DNA from: Meiothermus sp. Pnk-1
GTDB lineage: Bacteria; Deinococcota; Deinococci; Deinococcales; Thermaceae
Length of the DNA: 64,000 nt
NCBI RefSeq assembly: GCF_003226535.1
Contig: NZ_QKOB01000013.1
Coordinates: 23,337-87,336, forward strand
Direction of reading: 5' to 3'
The position numbers were made by a program, and so were the translations under genes. The notes below the pieces were generated by a model. It made no database searches and had not been told where the DNA came from. It saw only the letters and a list, made by a program, of their open reading frames with translations. Of this stretch, positions 19,062-29,866 are shown in pieces. Within the stretch, counting starts at the first letter, position 1; each line of letters starts with the position of its first letter.

Positions 19062-19853
19062 CTACCCTTCCTCCGAGAGGTCCATGCCCATGATGGAATA
19101 GCCAGCATCCACATACACCGTCTGCCCGGTAGTGCCTGAAGAGAGCGGCGAGAGCAGGTAGAAGCCCAGGTTGCCCACCTCCTCGTGGGTGATCATGCGC
19201 TTTAGGGGGGCGATGGCACTATATTTGGCGGTCATCTTGCGGAAACCGGGAATGCTCATGGCCGCCACGGTGCGGGCGGCCCCTGCGCTTACCGCGTTGA
19301 CCCGCACGTTCTTGGGGCCGAGTTCGTACGCCAAGTAGCGTACGCTGGCCTCGAGCGCAGCCTTGGCGATGGCCATCACGTTGTACTTGGGGACCACCTT
19401 CTCGGCGGCGTAGTAGGTCAGGGTGATGATCGAACCCCCCGGATTCAATAGCGCTTCGGCCTCACGGGCCACCGCCACCAAAGAATAGGCCGAGACCTGG
19501 AGGGCGGTGTTCCAGTCGGCGGCGGTGGTCTCGATGAAACGGCCCTCCATCGCCTGACGGGGGGCATAGGCGATGGAGTGCACCAAGTAGTCGAGGCTTC
19601 CCCACTTCTCCTTGAGGTCGGCGAACATGGCCTTGAGGGCCGTTTCGTTGGTTACGTCTACCTCGTAGAGCAGCACCCCCGGGATGTCCGCGGTGAGCTT
19701 GTGCAACTTATCGCGTAAGCGTTCACCCTGGTAGCTGAAGGCCAGACTCGTACCAGCCTGGCGCAGCTTTTGGGCGATCGGCCAGGCCAGGCTGTGCTCG
19801 TTGGTCACGCCCATCACCAGGGCACGCTTGCCGGAAAGGTCAATCTCCATCAT
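19062..19853 (-). CDS. fabI: Enoyl-[acyl-carrier-protein] reductase (NADH), FabI type
   Basis: 263 residues of the FabI branch of short-chain dehydrogenases: the nucleotide site opens as SGKRALVMGVTNEHSLAWPIA, LVHSIAYAP is at 90-98, and the YxxMxxxxK catalytic pattern is Y157 NVMAIA K164, one more Tyr lying upstream. It reduces trans-2-enoyl-ACP in the last step of each fatty-acid elongation cycle. TAGAAT (19860-19865) ends 6 bases before the first of two consecutive ATG codons, which supports 19853 as the leaderless start. Two tRNA-Ser genes lie downstream with their own promoter. Confidence 0.94.
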   Translation of the reverse strand: MMEIDLSGKRALVMGVTNEHSLAWPIAQKLRQAGTSLAFSYQGERLRDKLHKLTADIPGVLLYEVDVTNETALKAMFADLKEKWGSLDYLVHSIAYAPRQAMEGRFIETTAADWNTALQVSAYSLVAVAREAEALLNPGGSIITLTYYAAEKVVPKYNVMAIAKAALEASVRYLAYELGPKNVRVNAVSAGAARTVAAMSIPGFRKMTAKYSAIAPLKRMITHEEVGNLGFYLLSPLSSGTTGQTVYVDAGYSIMGMDLSEEG

Positions 19854-19859
19854 GGCGGT

Positions 19860-19865
19860 ATTCTA
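19860..19865 (-). promoter_or_regulatory. Probable -10 box of fabI (leaderless)
   Basis: TAGAAT on the minus strand, 6 bases before the fabI ATG, with no ribosome site between. Confidence 0.55.
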
Positions 19866-19906
19866 CCGCCCAGGAGGGGTAGACTGTACGCAAAGGAGAG
19901 TCCCCC

Positions 19907-20440
19907 ATGCTCCATTTCTCTAGCGATTTTCTCGCCCGCTACGGTGACGCCGAGCACTGCCTGAAACAGCTGGAGCGCTCGCGGCGGGAGTTGCTGCACC
20001 TGGCCGAAAACCTGAGCGACGAGCAGTTTTTCACCCGGCGCAAGCCCGAGCAGTGGAGCCCCGCAGAGGAAATGGAACACATCGCTTTGGTGGAGGAGGC
20101 AGGCGGAAAGGTGATCCGCATGCTGCGGAAGGTGGCCCGGGGGCAGATGGAGCTTCCCCCCGCTGGTCCCCCTGGCCAGACCCGGCCCGATGGCCGCCTG
20201 GTGGCTCCGCCCGCTGTCCAGCCCAAAGGAGGGCTCTCACGACAGGAGGTTCTCGACAGGTTGCGGGCAGTGCGGGAACGGCTGCTGCTCGAGGTCGCCG
20301 AAAGCAAAGGGGGTATCGCCCAGCCTCCCACTTTCCGCCACCCCTTTTTCGGGGAACTCACCGCGTTGGGCTGGCTACAAACCTTGGTCTATAACGAGCA
20401 GCACCACCTCGAGCAGATTAGGGCGCGATTGAACAGCTAG
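19907..20440 (+). CDS. DinB-like domain protein
   Basis: 177 residues, mostly helical. The first helix pair (CLKQLERSRRELLHLAENLSDEQF), then QWSPAEEMEHIALVEEA and the late LVYNEQHHLEQI carry the histidines expected for the three-His metal site of the DinB/YfiT fold. Family members are metal-dependent thiol-transferases or of unknown role. An AAGGAGA ribosome site precedes the ATG, and a TAGACT -10 box is at 19880-19885, so this gene, unlike many neighbours, has a short leader. Confidence 0.75.
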   Translation: MLHFSSDFLARYGDAEHCLKQLERSRRELLHLAENLSDEQFFTRRKPEQWSPAEEMEHIALVEEAGGKVIRMLRKVARGQMELPPAGPPGQTRPDGRLVAPPAVQPKGGLSRQEVLDRLRAVRERLLLEVAESKGGIAQPPTFRHPFFGELTALGWLQTLVYNEQHHLEQIRARLNS

Positions 20441-20719
20441 GCGCAAATTTTGCGACCCGACTTACCCCGCTGCGCGGCGAAAACCGCGCCACTCACAAGG
20501 TACGGGCTTGCGCTCGTGACCACGGGCCGTACCCATCCCCCAGCGGCGGTTTCGCGACGATGCCCCGCCCTGGGGTTCGCCGGTGGTGCGGCCCTGCCCC
20601 CTACCCGCTTCACCTGCGGTGGACGCGGGGGTCGCCTCGCCACAGCAACCCCGGTTTCAAATAGCCCCACGCCCCCTCTCTCTCAGGCCGCCGGAGGGCA
20701 GGACTGTGCCCTGAATTAC
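20441..20719. other. Intergenic stretch with several stem-loops
   Basis: No supported gene. Behind the dinB-like stop lie CGCAAA/TTTGCG (20442-20454), GCGCGG/CCGCGC (20472-20489) and the longer-range GGTACGG (20499-20505) with CCGTACC (20527-20533). The first could act as a transcript end; the rest is unexplained. The right end is the promoter and operator region of the MarR gene. Confidence 0.5.
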
Positions 20720-20746
20720 TTTCATATGAAAGTCTTCCATATGAAA
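20720..20746. promoter_or_regulatory. Tandem MarR-type operator sites
   Basis: A perfect 12-base palindrome TTTCATATGAAA (20720-20731) and a one-mismatch copy TTCCATATGAAA (20735-20746), with centres 15 bases apart, end 8 bases before the marR start. The placement predicts autorepression of the operon. Confidence 0.75.
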
Positions 20747-20754
20747 ATAAAGCA

Positions 20755-21195
20755 GTGAACGACACCTCCCTTCTCGAGCTCGCCTCGGCCATCCTTCGGC
20801 TCTCCCGGCAGATTCGGGCAGCCCTAGACGGTCCGCTCGAGGCCACCCTACAGCTCAACTTCAGCGAGATCAACGTGCTGCGCCTCATTGACCAAGGGGT
20901 CCATAGCCCCAGTGACCTCGCGCGCGAGCTGCAAATACCCGCCCCTACCATCAGCCGTATCCTCAACCACTTGGTCGAGCGCGGCCTGGTGGAACGGGAT
21001 GTGGACAACCTCAACCTGCGCCGATTCCATTTGCGGCTGACCCCTGAAGGCCAGCGAATTCGTCAAAAAACCCGGCAAACTGCCCAACAGATCCTCACCC
21101 AGCGCTACCGGCAGATCCCTCAGCCGGTACTCGAGCGAGCCCTGGAAGGTTTGCAGGCCCTCGAGCCCTATTTGCGGGAGGCCCAATATGTCTGA
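20755..21195 (+). CDS. MarR-family transcriptional regulator
   Basis: 146 residues with the MarR winged helix: INVLRLIDQGVHSPSDLARELQIPAPTISRILNHLVERGLVERD split over helix-turn-helix and wing, then the wing LRRFHLRLTPEGQ. It starts with GTG at 20755. The flanking helices form the dimer. It overlaps the exporter gene by 8 bases and has palindromic sites directly upstream, so it most likely represses itself and the exporter until a drug-like ligand binds. Confidence 0.9.
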   Translation: MNDTSLLELASAILRLSRQIRAALDGPLEATLQLNFSEINVLRLIDQGVHSPSDLARELQIPAPTISRILNHLVERGLVERDVDNLNLRRFHLRLTPEGQRIRQKTRQTAQQILTQRYRQIPQPVLERALEGLQALEPYLREAQYV

Positions 21196-22789
21196 ATCCA
21201 CCCCCATGAACGAACAAGAGAAGATCCTGGCCTTTGTAGGGGTGCTGGTGGTGCTTTTCCTGTCTTCCTTGAACCTCACCGTGGTGGGTACCGCTATGCC
21301 CCGGGTGATCGCCGAGCTGGGCGGGTTGCAATACTATGCCTGGGCCTTTATCGGGTACTCGCTCACCTCCACCCTAGCAGTACTGGTGGCCGGTAAGCTC
21401 TCGGACCTCTATGGGCGCAAGCCCCTGATTTTGCTGGGCATCGTGCTATTCGCCGCGGGCTCAGTACTCAGCGGCTTTTCCCAGAATATGCTCGAGCTGG
21501 TCCTCTTCCGCGGCTTCCAGGGCATCGGGGGCGGGGTGCTGATGAGCATGGCCTTTACCACCATCGGCGACATCTTCACCCCCCTCGAACGCGGGCGTTA
21601 CCAGGGCTACACCGGGGCGGTGTGGGGGCTCTCCAGCGTGATCGGCCCGATTGTGGGCGGGTTCCTCACCGATCACATGGGCTGGCGCTGGGTATTCTTC
21701 GTCAACTTGCCCTTCGCCGTTATCGCTTTATGGGTGATCGCCCGCTACCTGCCCTCCCGCCGGGCTCCGGCACAAAGCCGAGTGGACTACCCGGGAGTAG
21801 TGCTGCTCACAGCGGCGGTGGTCCCGCTGCTGCTGGGCCTGACCTGGGGCGGTAGCACTTACCCCTGGCTCTCCTGGCAGACCCTCAGCCTATTGGGGGC
21901 AGCGGCGGTTTTTGGGGGGTTTTTCGTGCAATGGGAGCGGCGGGCCGTGGCCCCGCTCCTCGACTTCCGGTTGTTTAAAAACCCCACCTTCCGGGTGGCT
22001 AACCTAGCCGGCTTTCTCAACACCGCCGGGATGTACGCGGCTATTCTCTACCTGCCCCTCTATATGCAAAGCGTGCGGCAAGCCTCGGCTTCCGGTTCAG
22101 GCATCGTCCTCACCCCTCTCATGCTGGGGCTGATCGTTACCAGCACCCTAGCCGGACAGAGGGTGAGCCGCACCGGACGTTACAAGCCTTACATCCTGGC
22201 GGGCTCCGCCGCGATGGTGGTGGCGCTGGCCCTGACCAGCCGGCTAGGCCCGGAAACCCCGCTGTGGTTGGCCTTCGCCGCCATGGTGCTGTTGGGTTTG
22301 GCCCTGGGTCCGATCAATTCCTTGCTGACCCTGGCCGTACAAAACGCCGCGCCCAAGGCCGAACTGGGTATGGCCACCAGCGCCAACCAGTTCTTCCGCC
22401 AGATTGGCTCCACCGTGGCCGCCACCGTGTTCGGCAGCCTGATGAGCCTCTACCTGAACCACCACCTCCTCGAGCACCTGGGGGCCGCCGCGCGCCAGCT
22501 CCCGGCGGCGGCCATCGCCAAGCTCGCCAACCCGGAGATCCTCAACAGCCCCGAAGCCCTGGAGCGCACCCAGGCGGCCCTGAGCCGGCTAAGCGGCCCG
22601 AGCTTCGCCGAGCACGTCCTGCATGGCCTGCGCCTGACGGTAAGCGGGGCCCTATCGGAAATTTTCCTGGTGGCCGCAGGTTCGAGCCTGCTGGCCCTCT
22701 TGGTGGTAACGCGGCTGCCGCAGCTCGAGCTGCGAGGCTCGAGGCCCGCTCCTGCCACCCAACCGGCCCCTTCGGCGGCGGATGACTAG
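21188..22789 (+). CDS. DHA2-family drug exporter (EmrB/QacA-like MFS)
   Basis: 533 residues with about 14 membrane segments, the size of the DHA2 group. Characteristic parts are LDLxxVxxALP-like SLNLTVVGTAMPRV in helix 1, motif A as GKLSDLYGRKP, and the helix-5 motif C region GAVWGLSSVIGPIVGGFL. It exports toxic compounds in exchange for protons. It is cotranscribed with the upstream marR through an 8-base overlap. Confidence 0.92.
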   Translation: MSESTPMNEQEKILAFVGVLVVLFLSSLNLTVVGTAMPRVIAELGGLQYYAWAFIGYSLTSTLAVLVAGKLSDLYGRKPLILLGIVLFAAGSVLSGFSQNMLELVLFRGFQGIGGGVLMSMAFTTIGDIFTPLERGRYQGYTGAVWGLSSVIGPIVGGFLTDHMGWRWVFFVNLPFAVIALWVIARYLPSRRAPAQSRVDYPGVVLLTAAVVPLLLGLTWGGSTYPWLSWQTLSLLGAAAVFGGFFVQWERRAVAPLLDFRLFKNPTFRVANLAGFLNTAGMYAAILYLPLYMQSVRQASASGSGIVLTPLMLGLIVTSTLAGQRVSRTGRYKPYILAGSAAMVVALALTSRLGPETPLWLAFAAMVLLGLALGPINSLLTLAVQNAAPKAELGMATSANQFFRQIGSTVAATVFGSLMSLYLNHHLLEHLGAAARQLPAAAIAKLANPEILNSPEALERTQAALSRLSGPSFAEHVLHGLRLTVSGALSEIFLVAAGSSLLALLVVTRLPQLELRGSRPAPATQPAPSAADD

Positions 22790-22839
22790 GCTCGCCCTGC
22801 GCGGGGTACTTCGGGCCTTACCCACGCCCGGCGCGAGCC
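22789..22839. terminator. Inverted repeat between convergent exporter and etfA
   Basis: GGCTCGC (22789-22795) pairs with GCGAGCC (22833-22839) across a GC-rich loop. Its position between two convergent stops suggests a shared terminator, though no T-run is present. Confidence 0.4.
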
Positions 22840-22875
22840 CACCGTTTAGCGTACCGCGCGAACCCCGCCCGTGGC

Positions 22876-23823
22876 CTAGTCCTTCAGCTTCTTCACCGCC
22901 TCGATCAGCGCCGGAAGCACCTGGTGCACGTCGCCCACGATGCCGTAGTCGGCGATCTTGAAGATAGGGGCTTCGGCGTCTTTGTTCACCGCCACGATGT
23001 ATTTGCTCTTGTTCATCCCCGCCTGGTGCTGCACCGCGCCCGAGACCCCCAAAGCGAAGTAAACATTGGGCTGCACCACCTTGCCGGTCTGCCCTACCTG
23101 CTCGCTATACGGCCGCCAACCTGCATCCACCACCGCGCGGGTGGCCCCTACAGCGCCACCCAGCAGCTCGGCCAGCTCTTCCACCTTGGCAAAAGCCTCG
23201 GGGCCACCCAGCCCGCGCCCGCCGGTCACTACCACGGTGGCTTCGGTGAGGGAAACCCCCTTCTTCTGCTCGGCTACGCGCTCGAGCCCCTCTACCCGGG
23301 GTGCCGGGAGTTCGATGTCTAGGCTCTCCACCGCACCCTCGGAACCCAGCGGCGCAGCCGCTGGGGTGGTGTTGGGCTTGACGGTGAAGACCACCGGAAG
23401 CGCAGCCGCCTGCTTTTCGGTGACGCGGTTCAAGAAGCTGTAACGGGTGGCGATAATCTTGGAGCCGTCGGTGTGGGTCTCGAGGGTGTCCTCGAGAAGG
23501 GCCGCCCCCATCTTGAAGGCTAGCCGGGGGGTCCACGAGCGCCCCTGGCGGCTCGCAGTGGCCACCACCACCTGGGCCCCGGCCTTCTGCTGCGCGGCAT
23601 AGGCCGCCGCCGCCCACTTCTCGGCGGTGTAGGCGCCAACCTCGGCTAAGTAGAGGGTATGGACGTACTTCCTAGCCTCCTCCGCCACCGCCGCGAGGTT
23701 CTCGCCGATCAGCACGCCGGCCACGCTTCCGGCGATGGCGTTGAGCTCTCGGGCGCGGGTGAGGGCCTCGAGGGCCCCTTTGCGCAGGCGGGTTCCATCG
23801 TGTTCGAGTACGACTAAGATCAT
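22876..23823 (-). CDS. etfA: Electron transfer flavoprotein alpha subunit
   Basis: 315 residues from MILVVLEHDG. The C-terminal FAD domain is clear: VTGGRGLGGPEAF, then GATRAVVDAGW, EQVGQTGKVVQPNVYFALGVSGAVQHQAGM and NKDAEAPIFKIADYGIVGD. It carries FAD and passes electrons from acyl-CoA dehydrogenases to the ETF:quinone oxidoreductase. It is the last gene of the acd-etfB-etfA train, 24 bases after the etfB stop. Confidence 0.95.
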   Translation of the reverse strand: MILVVLEHDGTRLRKGALEALTRARELNAIAGSVAGVLIGENLAAVAEEARKYVHTLYLAEVGAYTAEKWAAAAYAAQQKAGAQVVVATASRQGRSWTPRLAFKMGAALLEDTLETHTDGSKIIATRYSFLNRVTEKQAAALPVVFTVKPNTTPAAAPLGSEGAVESLDIELPAPRVEGLERVAEQKKGVSLTEATVVVTGGRGLGGPEAFAKVEELAELLGGAVGATRAVVDAGWRPYSEQVGQTGKVVQPNVYFALGVSGAVQHQAGMNKSKYIVAVNKDAEAPIFKIADYGIVGDVHQVLPALIEAVKKLKD

Positions 23824-23847
23824 CTTTCCTCCGGGCAACTCCTGCGG

Positions 23848-24600
23848 CTAGATCACTTTCGCCTCTTCGTGCAGCAAGCGCACTAGCTCGTTCGCTGCGG
23901 CCACCGGGTCTTTGGTCGCGTCAATGATTCTGTTCAAGCGCTGGCGCTCTTGGATGGTCTGCTCGAGGATCTCCACCTTGCCCTCGAAAGCGATAGGAAC
24001 CTTGCGGATCTCCTTCTTCTTGGCCTTCATGATGCCCGGCAGGGTGGGGTAGCGCGGCTCGTTGAGGCCCTGCTGGGTGGTAAAGACGGCGGGGAGGGCC
24101 ACCCGCACCACCTCTGCCCCCTCGTCCAGGTCGTGCTTGGCCTTGGCGGAAGCGCCTTCGCCCTCGAGCTCGAGGTGGGTCGTCCAGGTTACCACCGGCC
24201 AGCCCAGGGCTTCGGCGATGGCTGCACCCAGCGCTTGCGAGTCCCAGTCGGACTGCTGCCCGCCGGTGAAGACCAGCGTAGGGGCCTCGTCGCGGATGGT
24301 GTCGGCCAAGGCCTGGGCCTGGGTGATGGGGTCGAGGGGGGTATCGGTGACGAGGTGAACCCCCCGGTCTGCCCCCATCGCCAAGGCGGTGCGGATGGCC
24401 TCTTCAAAGCGTTCGGGGCCGAGCGCTACGATCACCGCTTCGCCGCCGTGCTGCTCCTTGAGGCGGATCACCTCCTCCACGCCCCACTCGTCCATCTGGT
24501 CGAGGATCAGCGTGGCGCCCTCGTAGCCCACCCGCCCCCCTTCGACGCGGAGCTTGGCTTCGTTGTCGGGTACTTGCCGTATGACCGCAATGAATTTCAT
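23848..24600 (-). CDS. etfB: Electron transfer flavoprotein beta subunit
   Basis: 250 residues from MKFIAVIRQVPDNEAKLRV, with the AMP-binding region about residues 90-130 (GADRGVHLVTD, LVFTGGQQSDWDSQALGAAIAEAL) and the C-terminal recognition arm. It pairs with EtfA. It starts 5 bases after the acyl-CoA dehydrogenase stop, so the three genes form one electron-transfer operon. Confidence 0.95.
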   Translation of the reverse strand: MKFIAVIRQVPDNEAKLRVEGGRVGYEGATLILDQMDEWGVEEVIRLKEQHGGEAVIVALGPERFEEAIRTALAMGADRGVHLVTDTPLDPITQAQALADTIRDEAPTLVFTGGQQSDWDSQALGAAIAEALGWPVVTWTTHLELEGEGASAKAKHDLDEGAEVVRVALPAVFTTQQGLNEPRYPTLPGIMKAKKKEIRKVPIAFEGKVEILEQTIQERQRLNRIIDATKDPVAAANELVRLLHEEAKVI

Positions 24601-24605
24601 CGGAT

Positions 24606-25751
<1,146 letters not shown>

Positions 25752-25775
25752 AAGCGGATGGCCTGCGCCGAAGCC

Positions 25776-26171
25776 TCAGCCCCTCTCCACCTCCTCTTCC
25801 GTCCCGAAAAACGAAGCGGCGTCGTACTGGCTCCACTGGGGCCTGAACGGGGGCAAGGAAGAAGGCAAGGCCAGGGGGTGGCCAGGGGCGGGAATGGGCT
25901 TGAGTTCGGCCCGCAGCGGTTTGACCCGGGGCAGTTCCAGCGGCGCCTGGACCCCCTTGCCAAAGGCGAAAAGGCATCCCTCGCGGTCCCACATGAGCCC
26001 GCCTCGATACCAACCGCGATGCCCGCCCATGAAGTCCACGACCTGGCGGTAACCATCCGCCCCCGGCTCGAGCAGCACCCCCACCGGCCGGTTGGCCAGG
26101 GTGTAGACCACGCCGCTCCCCGTGCAGTAGAGGATTGGATCCCCGTTTTTATCCCACAGGACAGTACGCAC
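25776..26171 (-). CDS. 4-fold beta-flower-type small protein
   Basis: 131 residues with start GTG at 26171, preceded by AAAGGAG. The first ~90 residues are a series of short strand-turn units (LWDKNGDPILYCT, GVVYTLANRPVGVLL, VDFMGGHRGWYRGGLMWDREG, LFAFG), the pattern of the recently named 4-fold beta-flower domain; this assignment is from memory of the pattern. The tail is Pro-rich and ends acidic. It is first in the acd-etfB-etfA train, 24 bases before acd. Its function is unknown. Confidence 0.65.
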   Translation of the reverse strand: MRTVLWDKNGDPILYCTGSGVVYTLANRPVGVLLEPGADGYRQVVDFMGGHRGWYRGGLMWDREGCLFAFGKGVQAPLELPRVKPLRAELKPIPAPGHPLALPSSLPPFRPQWSQYDAASFFGTEEEVERG

Positions 26172-26188
26172 AGACGCTCCTTTGACCG

Positions 26189-26217
26189 AGTATAAGTTTT
26201 TCTCTCCCCTCCCGCAA
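26189..26217 (-). promoter_or_regulatory. Promoter of the acyl-CoA dehydrogenase/ETF train
   Basis: TTGCGG (26212-26217), 17 bases, TATACT (26189-26194) on the minus strand, about 18 bases before the GTG with a ribosome site in the short leader. Confidence 0.65.
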
Positions 26218-26252
26218 GCCCAACAACCCCGAGGCCAGCCGCCGGCATCCCC

Positions 26253-27899
26253 TCACAGCACCCCTGCCGAGCGGAAGGCTCCGTTCACCACTTCTCTGGC
26301 CTCCCGCATCACCTGCTCGAGGTGCTCCGCCCCCCGGAAGCTCTCGGCGTAGATCTTGTACACGTCCTCGGTGCCCGAGGGGCGGGCGGCGAACCAGGCG
26401 TTCTGGGTGACCACCTTGAGGCCGCCGATGGGCTCGCCGTTGCCGGGGGCGCGGGTGAGCTTGGCCAGGATGGGCTCTCCGGCCAGCTCGGTGGCGGCGA
26501 CCATCTCGGGGCTAAGGTTGGCGAGCACCTTCTTCTGGGCCGGGGTGGCGGGGGCGTCCATGCGGCTGTAGGCCGAAGCGCCGAAGCGGGCCTCGAGCCC
26601 ACGGTAGTGCTCGCTGGGCGACTTACCGGTTTTGGCCAGAATTTCCGCCGCCAAGAGCCCCAGGATGATCCCATCCTTGTCGGTGCTCCAGGCCGAGCCG
26701 TCCATGCGCACGAAGCTCGCCCCGGCACTCTCCTCTCCGCCAAAGCCCAAGGTTCCGTTCAGGAGCCCATCCACAAAGTACTTGAAGCCCACCGGCACCT
26801 CGACCAGGGGACGCCCCAGCGCCTGGGCTACCCGGTCGATCATGCTGCTGGAAACCAGGGTCTTGCCAATGCCCAGGCGGGCGGGCCACTGCGGGCGGTG
26901 CTGGTAGAGGTAGTGGATGGCGACGGCGAGGTAGTGGTTGGGGTTCATCAACCCATCGCGGGTCACGATGCCGTGGCGGTCGGCGTCGGGGTCGTTGCCC
27001 ACGGCCACGTCGAAGCGCTCCTTGAGGGAGATCAGCGAGGCCATGGCGTAGGGGCTCGAGCAGTCCATGCGGATCTTGCCGTCCCTGTCCACACTCATGA
27101 AGGCAAAGGCGGGGTCGATGCGCTGGTTGACCACGGTGAGCTCGAGGCCGTAGTGCTCGGCGATGCGCTGCCAGGTCGCCAGCGAAGCCCCACCCAGCGG
27201 GTCCACCCCGATGCGCACGCCCGCGGCCTTGATGGCGGCGAGGTCGAGGATCTGGCCGAGCTCGCTCACGTAAGGGGTGACGAAGTCGAACTCTTCGACG
27301 GCTTGCAGGGCGCGCTCGAGCGGGATGCGCTTGACTCCCTTGAGGCCCTCGGCCAGGAGGGCGTTGGCCCGCTCCTGGATGGCCCCGGTCACGCCGGTAT
27401 CGGCGGGGCCGCCGGAGGGGGGGTTGTACTTGAACCCCCCGTCCTGGGGCGGGTTGTGGCTGGGGGTGATCACGATGCCGTCGGCCAGGCCCTCGCGGCG
27501 GCCTTTGTTGTAGGAGAGGATGGCGTGGGAGACCAGGGGGGTGGGGGTATAGCCGCGACCCTTCTCAACGCGCACATGGACGCCGTTAGCCACCAGGACC
27601 TCTAAGGCGCTCGCCCAGGCGGCTTCGCTGAGGGCGTGGCTGTCCATGCCCATGTACAGCGGCCCGCTGATGCCCTGCTGGGCGCGGTACTCGGCTACGG
27701 CCTGGGCGATGGCCAGGATATGGGCCTCGTTGAAGGTGCGGTGGGCGGAGGTTCCCCGGTGCCCGCTGGTGCCGAAGGCTACCCGCTGCAAAGGGTCGGC
27801 GGGGTCGGGCCGGAGGGTGTAATAGCTGGTCATCAGGCGCGGAATATTGGCCAAAATGTCCTGTGGGGCAGGCTTTCCAGCCAAAGGGTGCAGCGACAT
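26253..27899 (-). CDS. pgm: Phosphoglucomutase (alpha-D-glucose phosphate-specific)
   Basis: 548 residues, the E. coli Pgm-like branch of phosphohexomutases. [20 protein letters not shown] lies near residue 42, the phosphoserine loop is in [17 protein letters not shown], the metal site is [12 protein letters not shown], the sugar loop is [10 protein letters not shown], and the phosphate loop near the end is [15 protein letters not shown]. It interconverts glucose 1- and 6-phosphate. A strong AAGGAGG site precedes the ATG. It is divergent from the OYE gene. Confidence 0.95.
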   Translation of the reverse strand: MSLHPLAGKPAPQDILANIPRLMTSYYTLRPDPADPLQRVAFGTSGHRGTSAHRTFNEAHILAIAQAVAEYRAQQGISGPLYMGMDSHALSEAAWASALEVLVANGVHVRVEKGRGYTPTPLVSHAILSYNKGRREGLADGIVITPSHNPPQDGGFKYNPPSGGPADTGVTGAIQERANALLAEGLKGVKRIPLERALQAVEEFDFVTPYVSELGQILDLAAIKAAGVRIGVDPLGGASLATWQRIAEHYGLELTVVNQRIDPAFAFMSVDRDGKIRMDCSSPYAMASLISLKERFDVAVGNDPDADRHGIVTRDGLMNPNHYLAVAIHYLYQHRPQWPARLGIGKTLVSSSMIDRVAQALGRPLVEVPVGFKYFVDGLLNGTLGFGGEESAGASFVRMDGSAWSTDKDGIILGLLAAEILAKTGKSPSEHYRGLEARFGASAYSRMDAPATPAQKKVLANLSPEMVAATELAGEPILAKLTRAPGNGEPIGGLKVVTQNAWFAARPSGTEDVYKIYAESFRGAEHLEQVMREAREVVNGAFRSAGVL

Positions 27900-27967
27900 A
27901 GGGCCTCCTTGAGAAGAGCTTACCCAAATTTGCCCCTAAGAGCACCTTCGCTCTTCCCTACGCCCTC

Positions 27968-27973
27968 TACAAT
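27968..27973 (+). promoter_or_regulatory. Probable -10 box of the OYE gene (leaderless)
   Basis: TACAAT ends 7 bases before the ATG at 27981. Confidence 0.5.
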
Positions 27974-27980
27974 CCGGCCT

Positions 27981-29042
27981 ATGAGTTTGCTGTTCGAGCC
28001 GCTCGAGCTTCGTTCGGTCACGCTGAAAAACCGCATCGCCATGTCCCCCATGTGCCAGTACTCCTGCGAAGAGCAAGACGGCCAGGTAAACGGCTGGCAC
28101 CTCCTCCACTACCCCACCCGAGCGGTGGGCGGGGTGGGGCTGATCATAGTGGAGGCCACCGCGGTGGAGGCGCGGGGGCGAATCAGCCCGGAGGACCTGG
28201 GCATCTGGTCGGACGCCCACCTCCCGGGGTTGCGGGAGCTGGCGGCCAAGATCAGGGCTCATGGGGCGGTGGCCGGGATCCAGCTCGCCCACGCCGGGCG
28301 CAAAGCCGGAACCACACGCCCCTGGGAGGGAGGAAAGCCCCTTTATGCCTGGACCCCGGTGGCCCCTAGCGCGCTGGCCTTTCAAGCGGGCTGGCCGGTT
28401 CCGGAGGAGTTGGACGAAGCGGGGCTCGAGGAGGTCAAAAACGCTTTCCAGCAGGCTGCAAGGCGGGCCTGGGAGGGCGGTTTCCAGGTGATTGAGCTGC
28501 ACATGGCCCACGGCTACTTGCTGCATTCCTTCCTCTCGCCCCTCTCCAACCACCGCACCGACCAGTACGGCGGGAGCCGGGAAAACCGTATGCGCTTCCC
28601 GCTCGAGGTGGTGGAGGCGGTGCGCGAAGTCTGGCCGGAGGAGCTTCCTCTTCTGGTGCGGGTCTCGGCGACCGACTGGGTGGAAGGCGGGTGGAGCGTC
28701 GAAGACACGGTGGCCTTGGCTCGAGAACTGGCGAAGCGCGGGGTAGACCTGCTCGACTGCTCCTCGGGTGGGATCGTTCCCGGGGTGAAGATCCCGCTGG
28801 GGCCGGGGTATCAGGTACCTTTTGCAGAGAAGGTCCGGCGCGAGGCCAGCCTCAAAACCGGAGCAGTGGGCCTCATCACCGACCCTCTGCAGGCCGAGGC
28901 CATTCTCCGCGAGGGACAGGCCGATGTGGTGTTTTTGGCTCGAGCCCTCCTGGCCGAACCCTACTGGGCCTACCGGGCCGCGCGGGCGCTGGGAGCCGAA
29001 AAGGTCTGGCCACGCCAGTACGACCGGGCCTTTCCCGGCTAG
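27981..29042 (+). CDS. Old yellow enzyme, NADPH dehydrogenase (NamA/YqjM-like)
   Basis: 353 residues from the ATG at 27981; a longer upstream frame overlaps pgm and is rejected. It is a thermophilic-like OYE with C25 in [10 protein letters not shown], the redox-tuning cysteine of the YqjM class, plus [50 protein letters not shown] and a late [12 protein letters not shown]. It is an FMN enzyme reducing activated C=C bonds, with a role in detoxification. Its stop overlaps the convergent permease gene by 4 bases. Confidence 0.93.
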   Translation: MSLLFEPLELRSVTLKNRIAMSPMCQYSCEEQDGQVNGWHLLHYPTRAVGGVGLIIVEATAVEARGRISPEDLGIWSDAHLPGLRELAAKIRAHGAVAGIQLAHAGRKAGTTRPWEGGKPLYAWTPVAPSALAFQAGWPVPEELDEAGLEEVKNAFQQAARRAWEGGFQVIELHMAHGYLLHSFLSPLSNHRTDQYGGSRENRMRFPLEVVEAVREVWPEELPLLVRVSATDWVEGGWSVEDTVALARELAKRGVDLLDCSSGGIVPGVKIPLGPGYQVPFAEKVRREASLKTGAVGLITDPLQAEAILREGQADVVFLARALLAEPYWAYRAARALGAEKVWPRQYDRAFPG

Positions 29043-29866
29043 CCCTTGGTGGCCCCGGCGGTGAGCCCCTTGATGAACTGCTCGGAGAGGAGCAAATACA
29101 AGAGGATCAGCGGCAACGCAGCCAGCGTAAGCCCAGCGAAGAGCGGCCCGTAGTCGGTGGCGAACTCTCCAAAGAAGACCGATAGGCCCTGGGGGACGGT
29201 CTTGAGGGCGGGATTTTGCAGAAAAGCCAGCGGCAGCAGGAAGTCGTTCCAGATGGGGATGGCGGTGTAGATGGCCACGATGGCGAGCTGAGGCCGTACC
29301 AAAGGCAGCATGATCCGCGCAAACACCTGCCACTCGCTAGCCCCGTCGATCCGCGCGGCGCTCTCGAGGTCGGCGGGGAGCGAGCGGAAAAAACCGGTGA
29401 GGATGAAGACCGCTGCCGGAACACCCCCCGCTGCGTAGACCAGGATGAGCCCCAGGTGCGAGTCCAGGAGGCCCATCTGCTTGAGTTGGACGAAAAGCGG
29501 CACCAGCACCAGCTTGGCCGGGAACAGCAGGCCTATCAGAAAGACCACGTACAGCAGGTTGTTGAGCCCGAAGCGAAAGCGCCCCAGGGCGTAAGCGGCC
29601 ATCGCGCTAAAGACCAGGATTAGAAGCTCGGCCCCCAGGGTGATGAAGACCGAGTTACGAAAGTACAGGTCGAAGCGGCCCGACTCCCAAACCTTGGCGA
29701 AGTTCTCCAGGCTCCATACCTTGGGCAAGGCAAAGGGCGAAGCGAAGATCTCCGCGGTAGGCTTTAGGGCCGAGATCAGCATCAGGGCCAACGGGAGGAT
29801 CACCCCCAAAGCATTCAGGCCAAGCGCCCCGAGCAATAGAGCATCGGCAAAGCTCAAACGGCGCAT
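29039..29866 (-). CDS. Sugar ABC transporter permease, MalG-like (CUT1), system 2
   Basis: 275 residues with six predicted membrane segments. The ATPase-contact EAA loop reads [25 protein letters not shown]. It is the inner-membrane partner of the next permease and of the binding protein at 30784-32046. The start overlaps the upstream permease stop by one base. No ATPase gene is in this cluster. Confidence 0.93.
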   Translation of the reverse strand: MRRLSFADALLLGALGLNALGVILPLALMLISALKPTAEIFASPFALPKVWSLENFAKVWESGRFDLYFRNSVFITLGAELLILVFSAMAAYALGRFRFGLNNLLYVVFLIGLLFPAKLVLVPLFVQLKQMGLLDSHLGLILVYAAGGVPAAVFILTGFFRSLPADLESAARIDGASEWQVFARIMLPLVRPQLAIVAIYTAIPIWNDFLLPLAFLQNPALKTVPQGLSVFFGEFATDYGPLFAGLTLAALPLILLYLLLSEQFIKGLTAGATKG

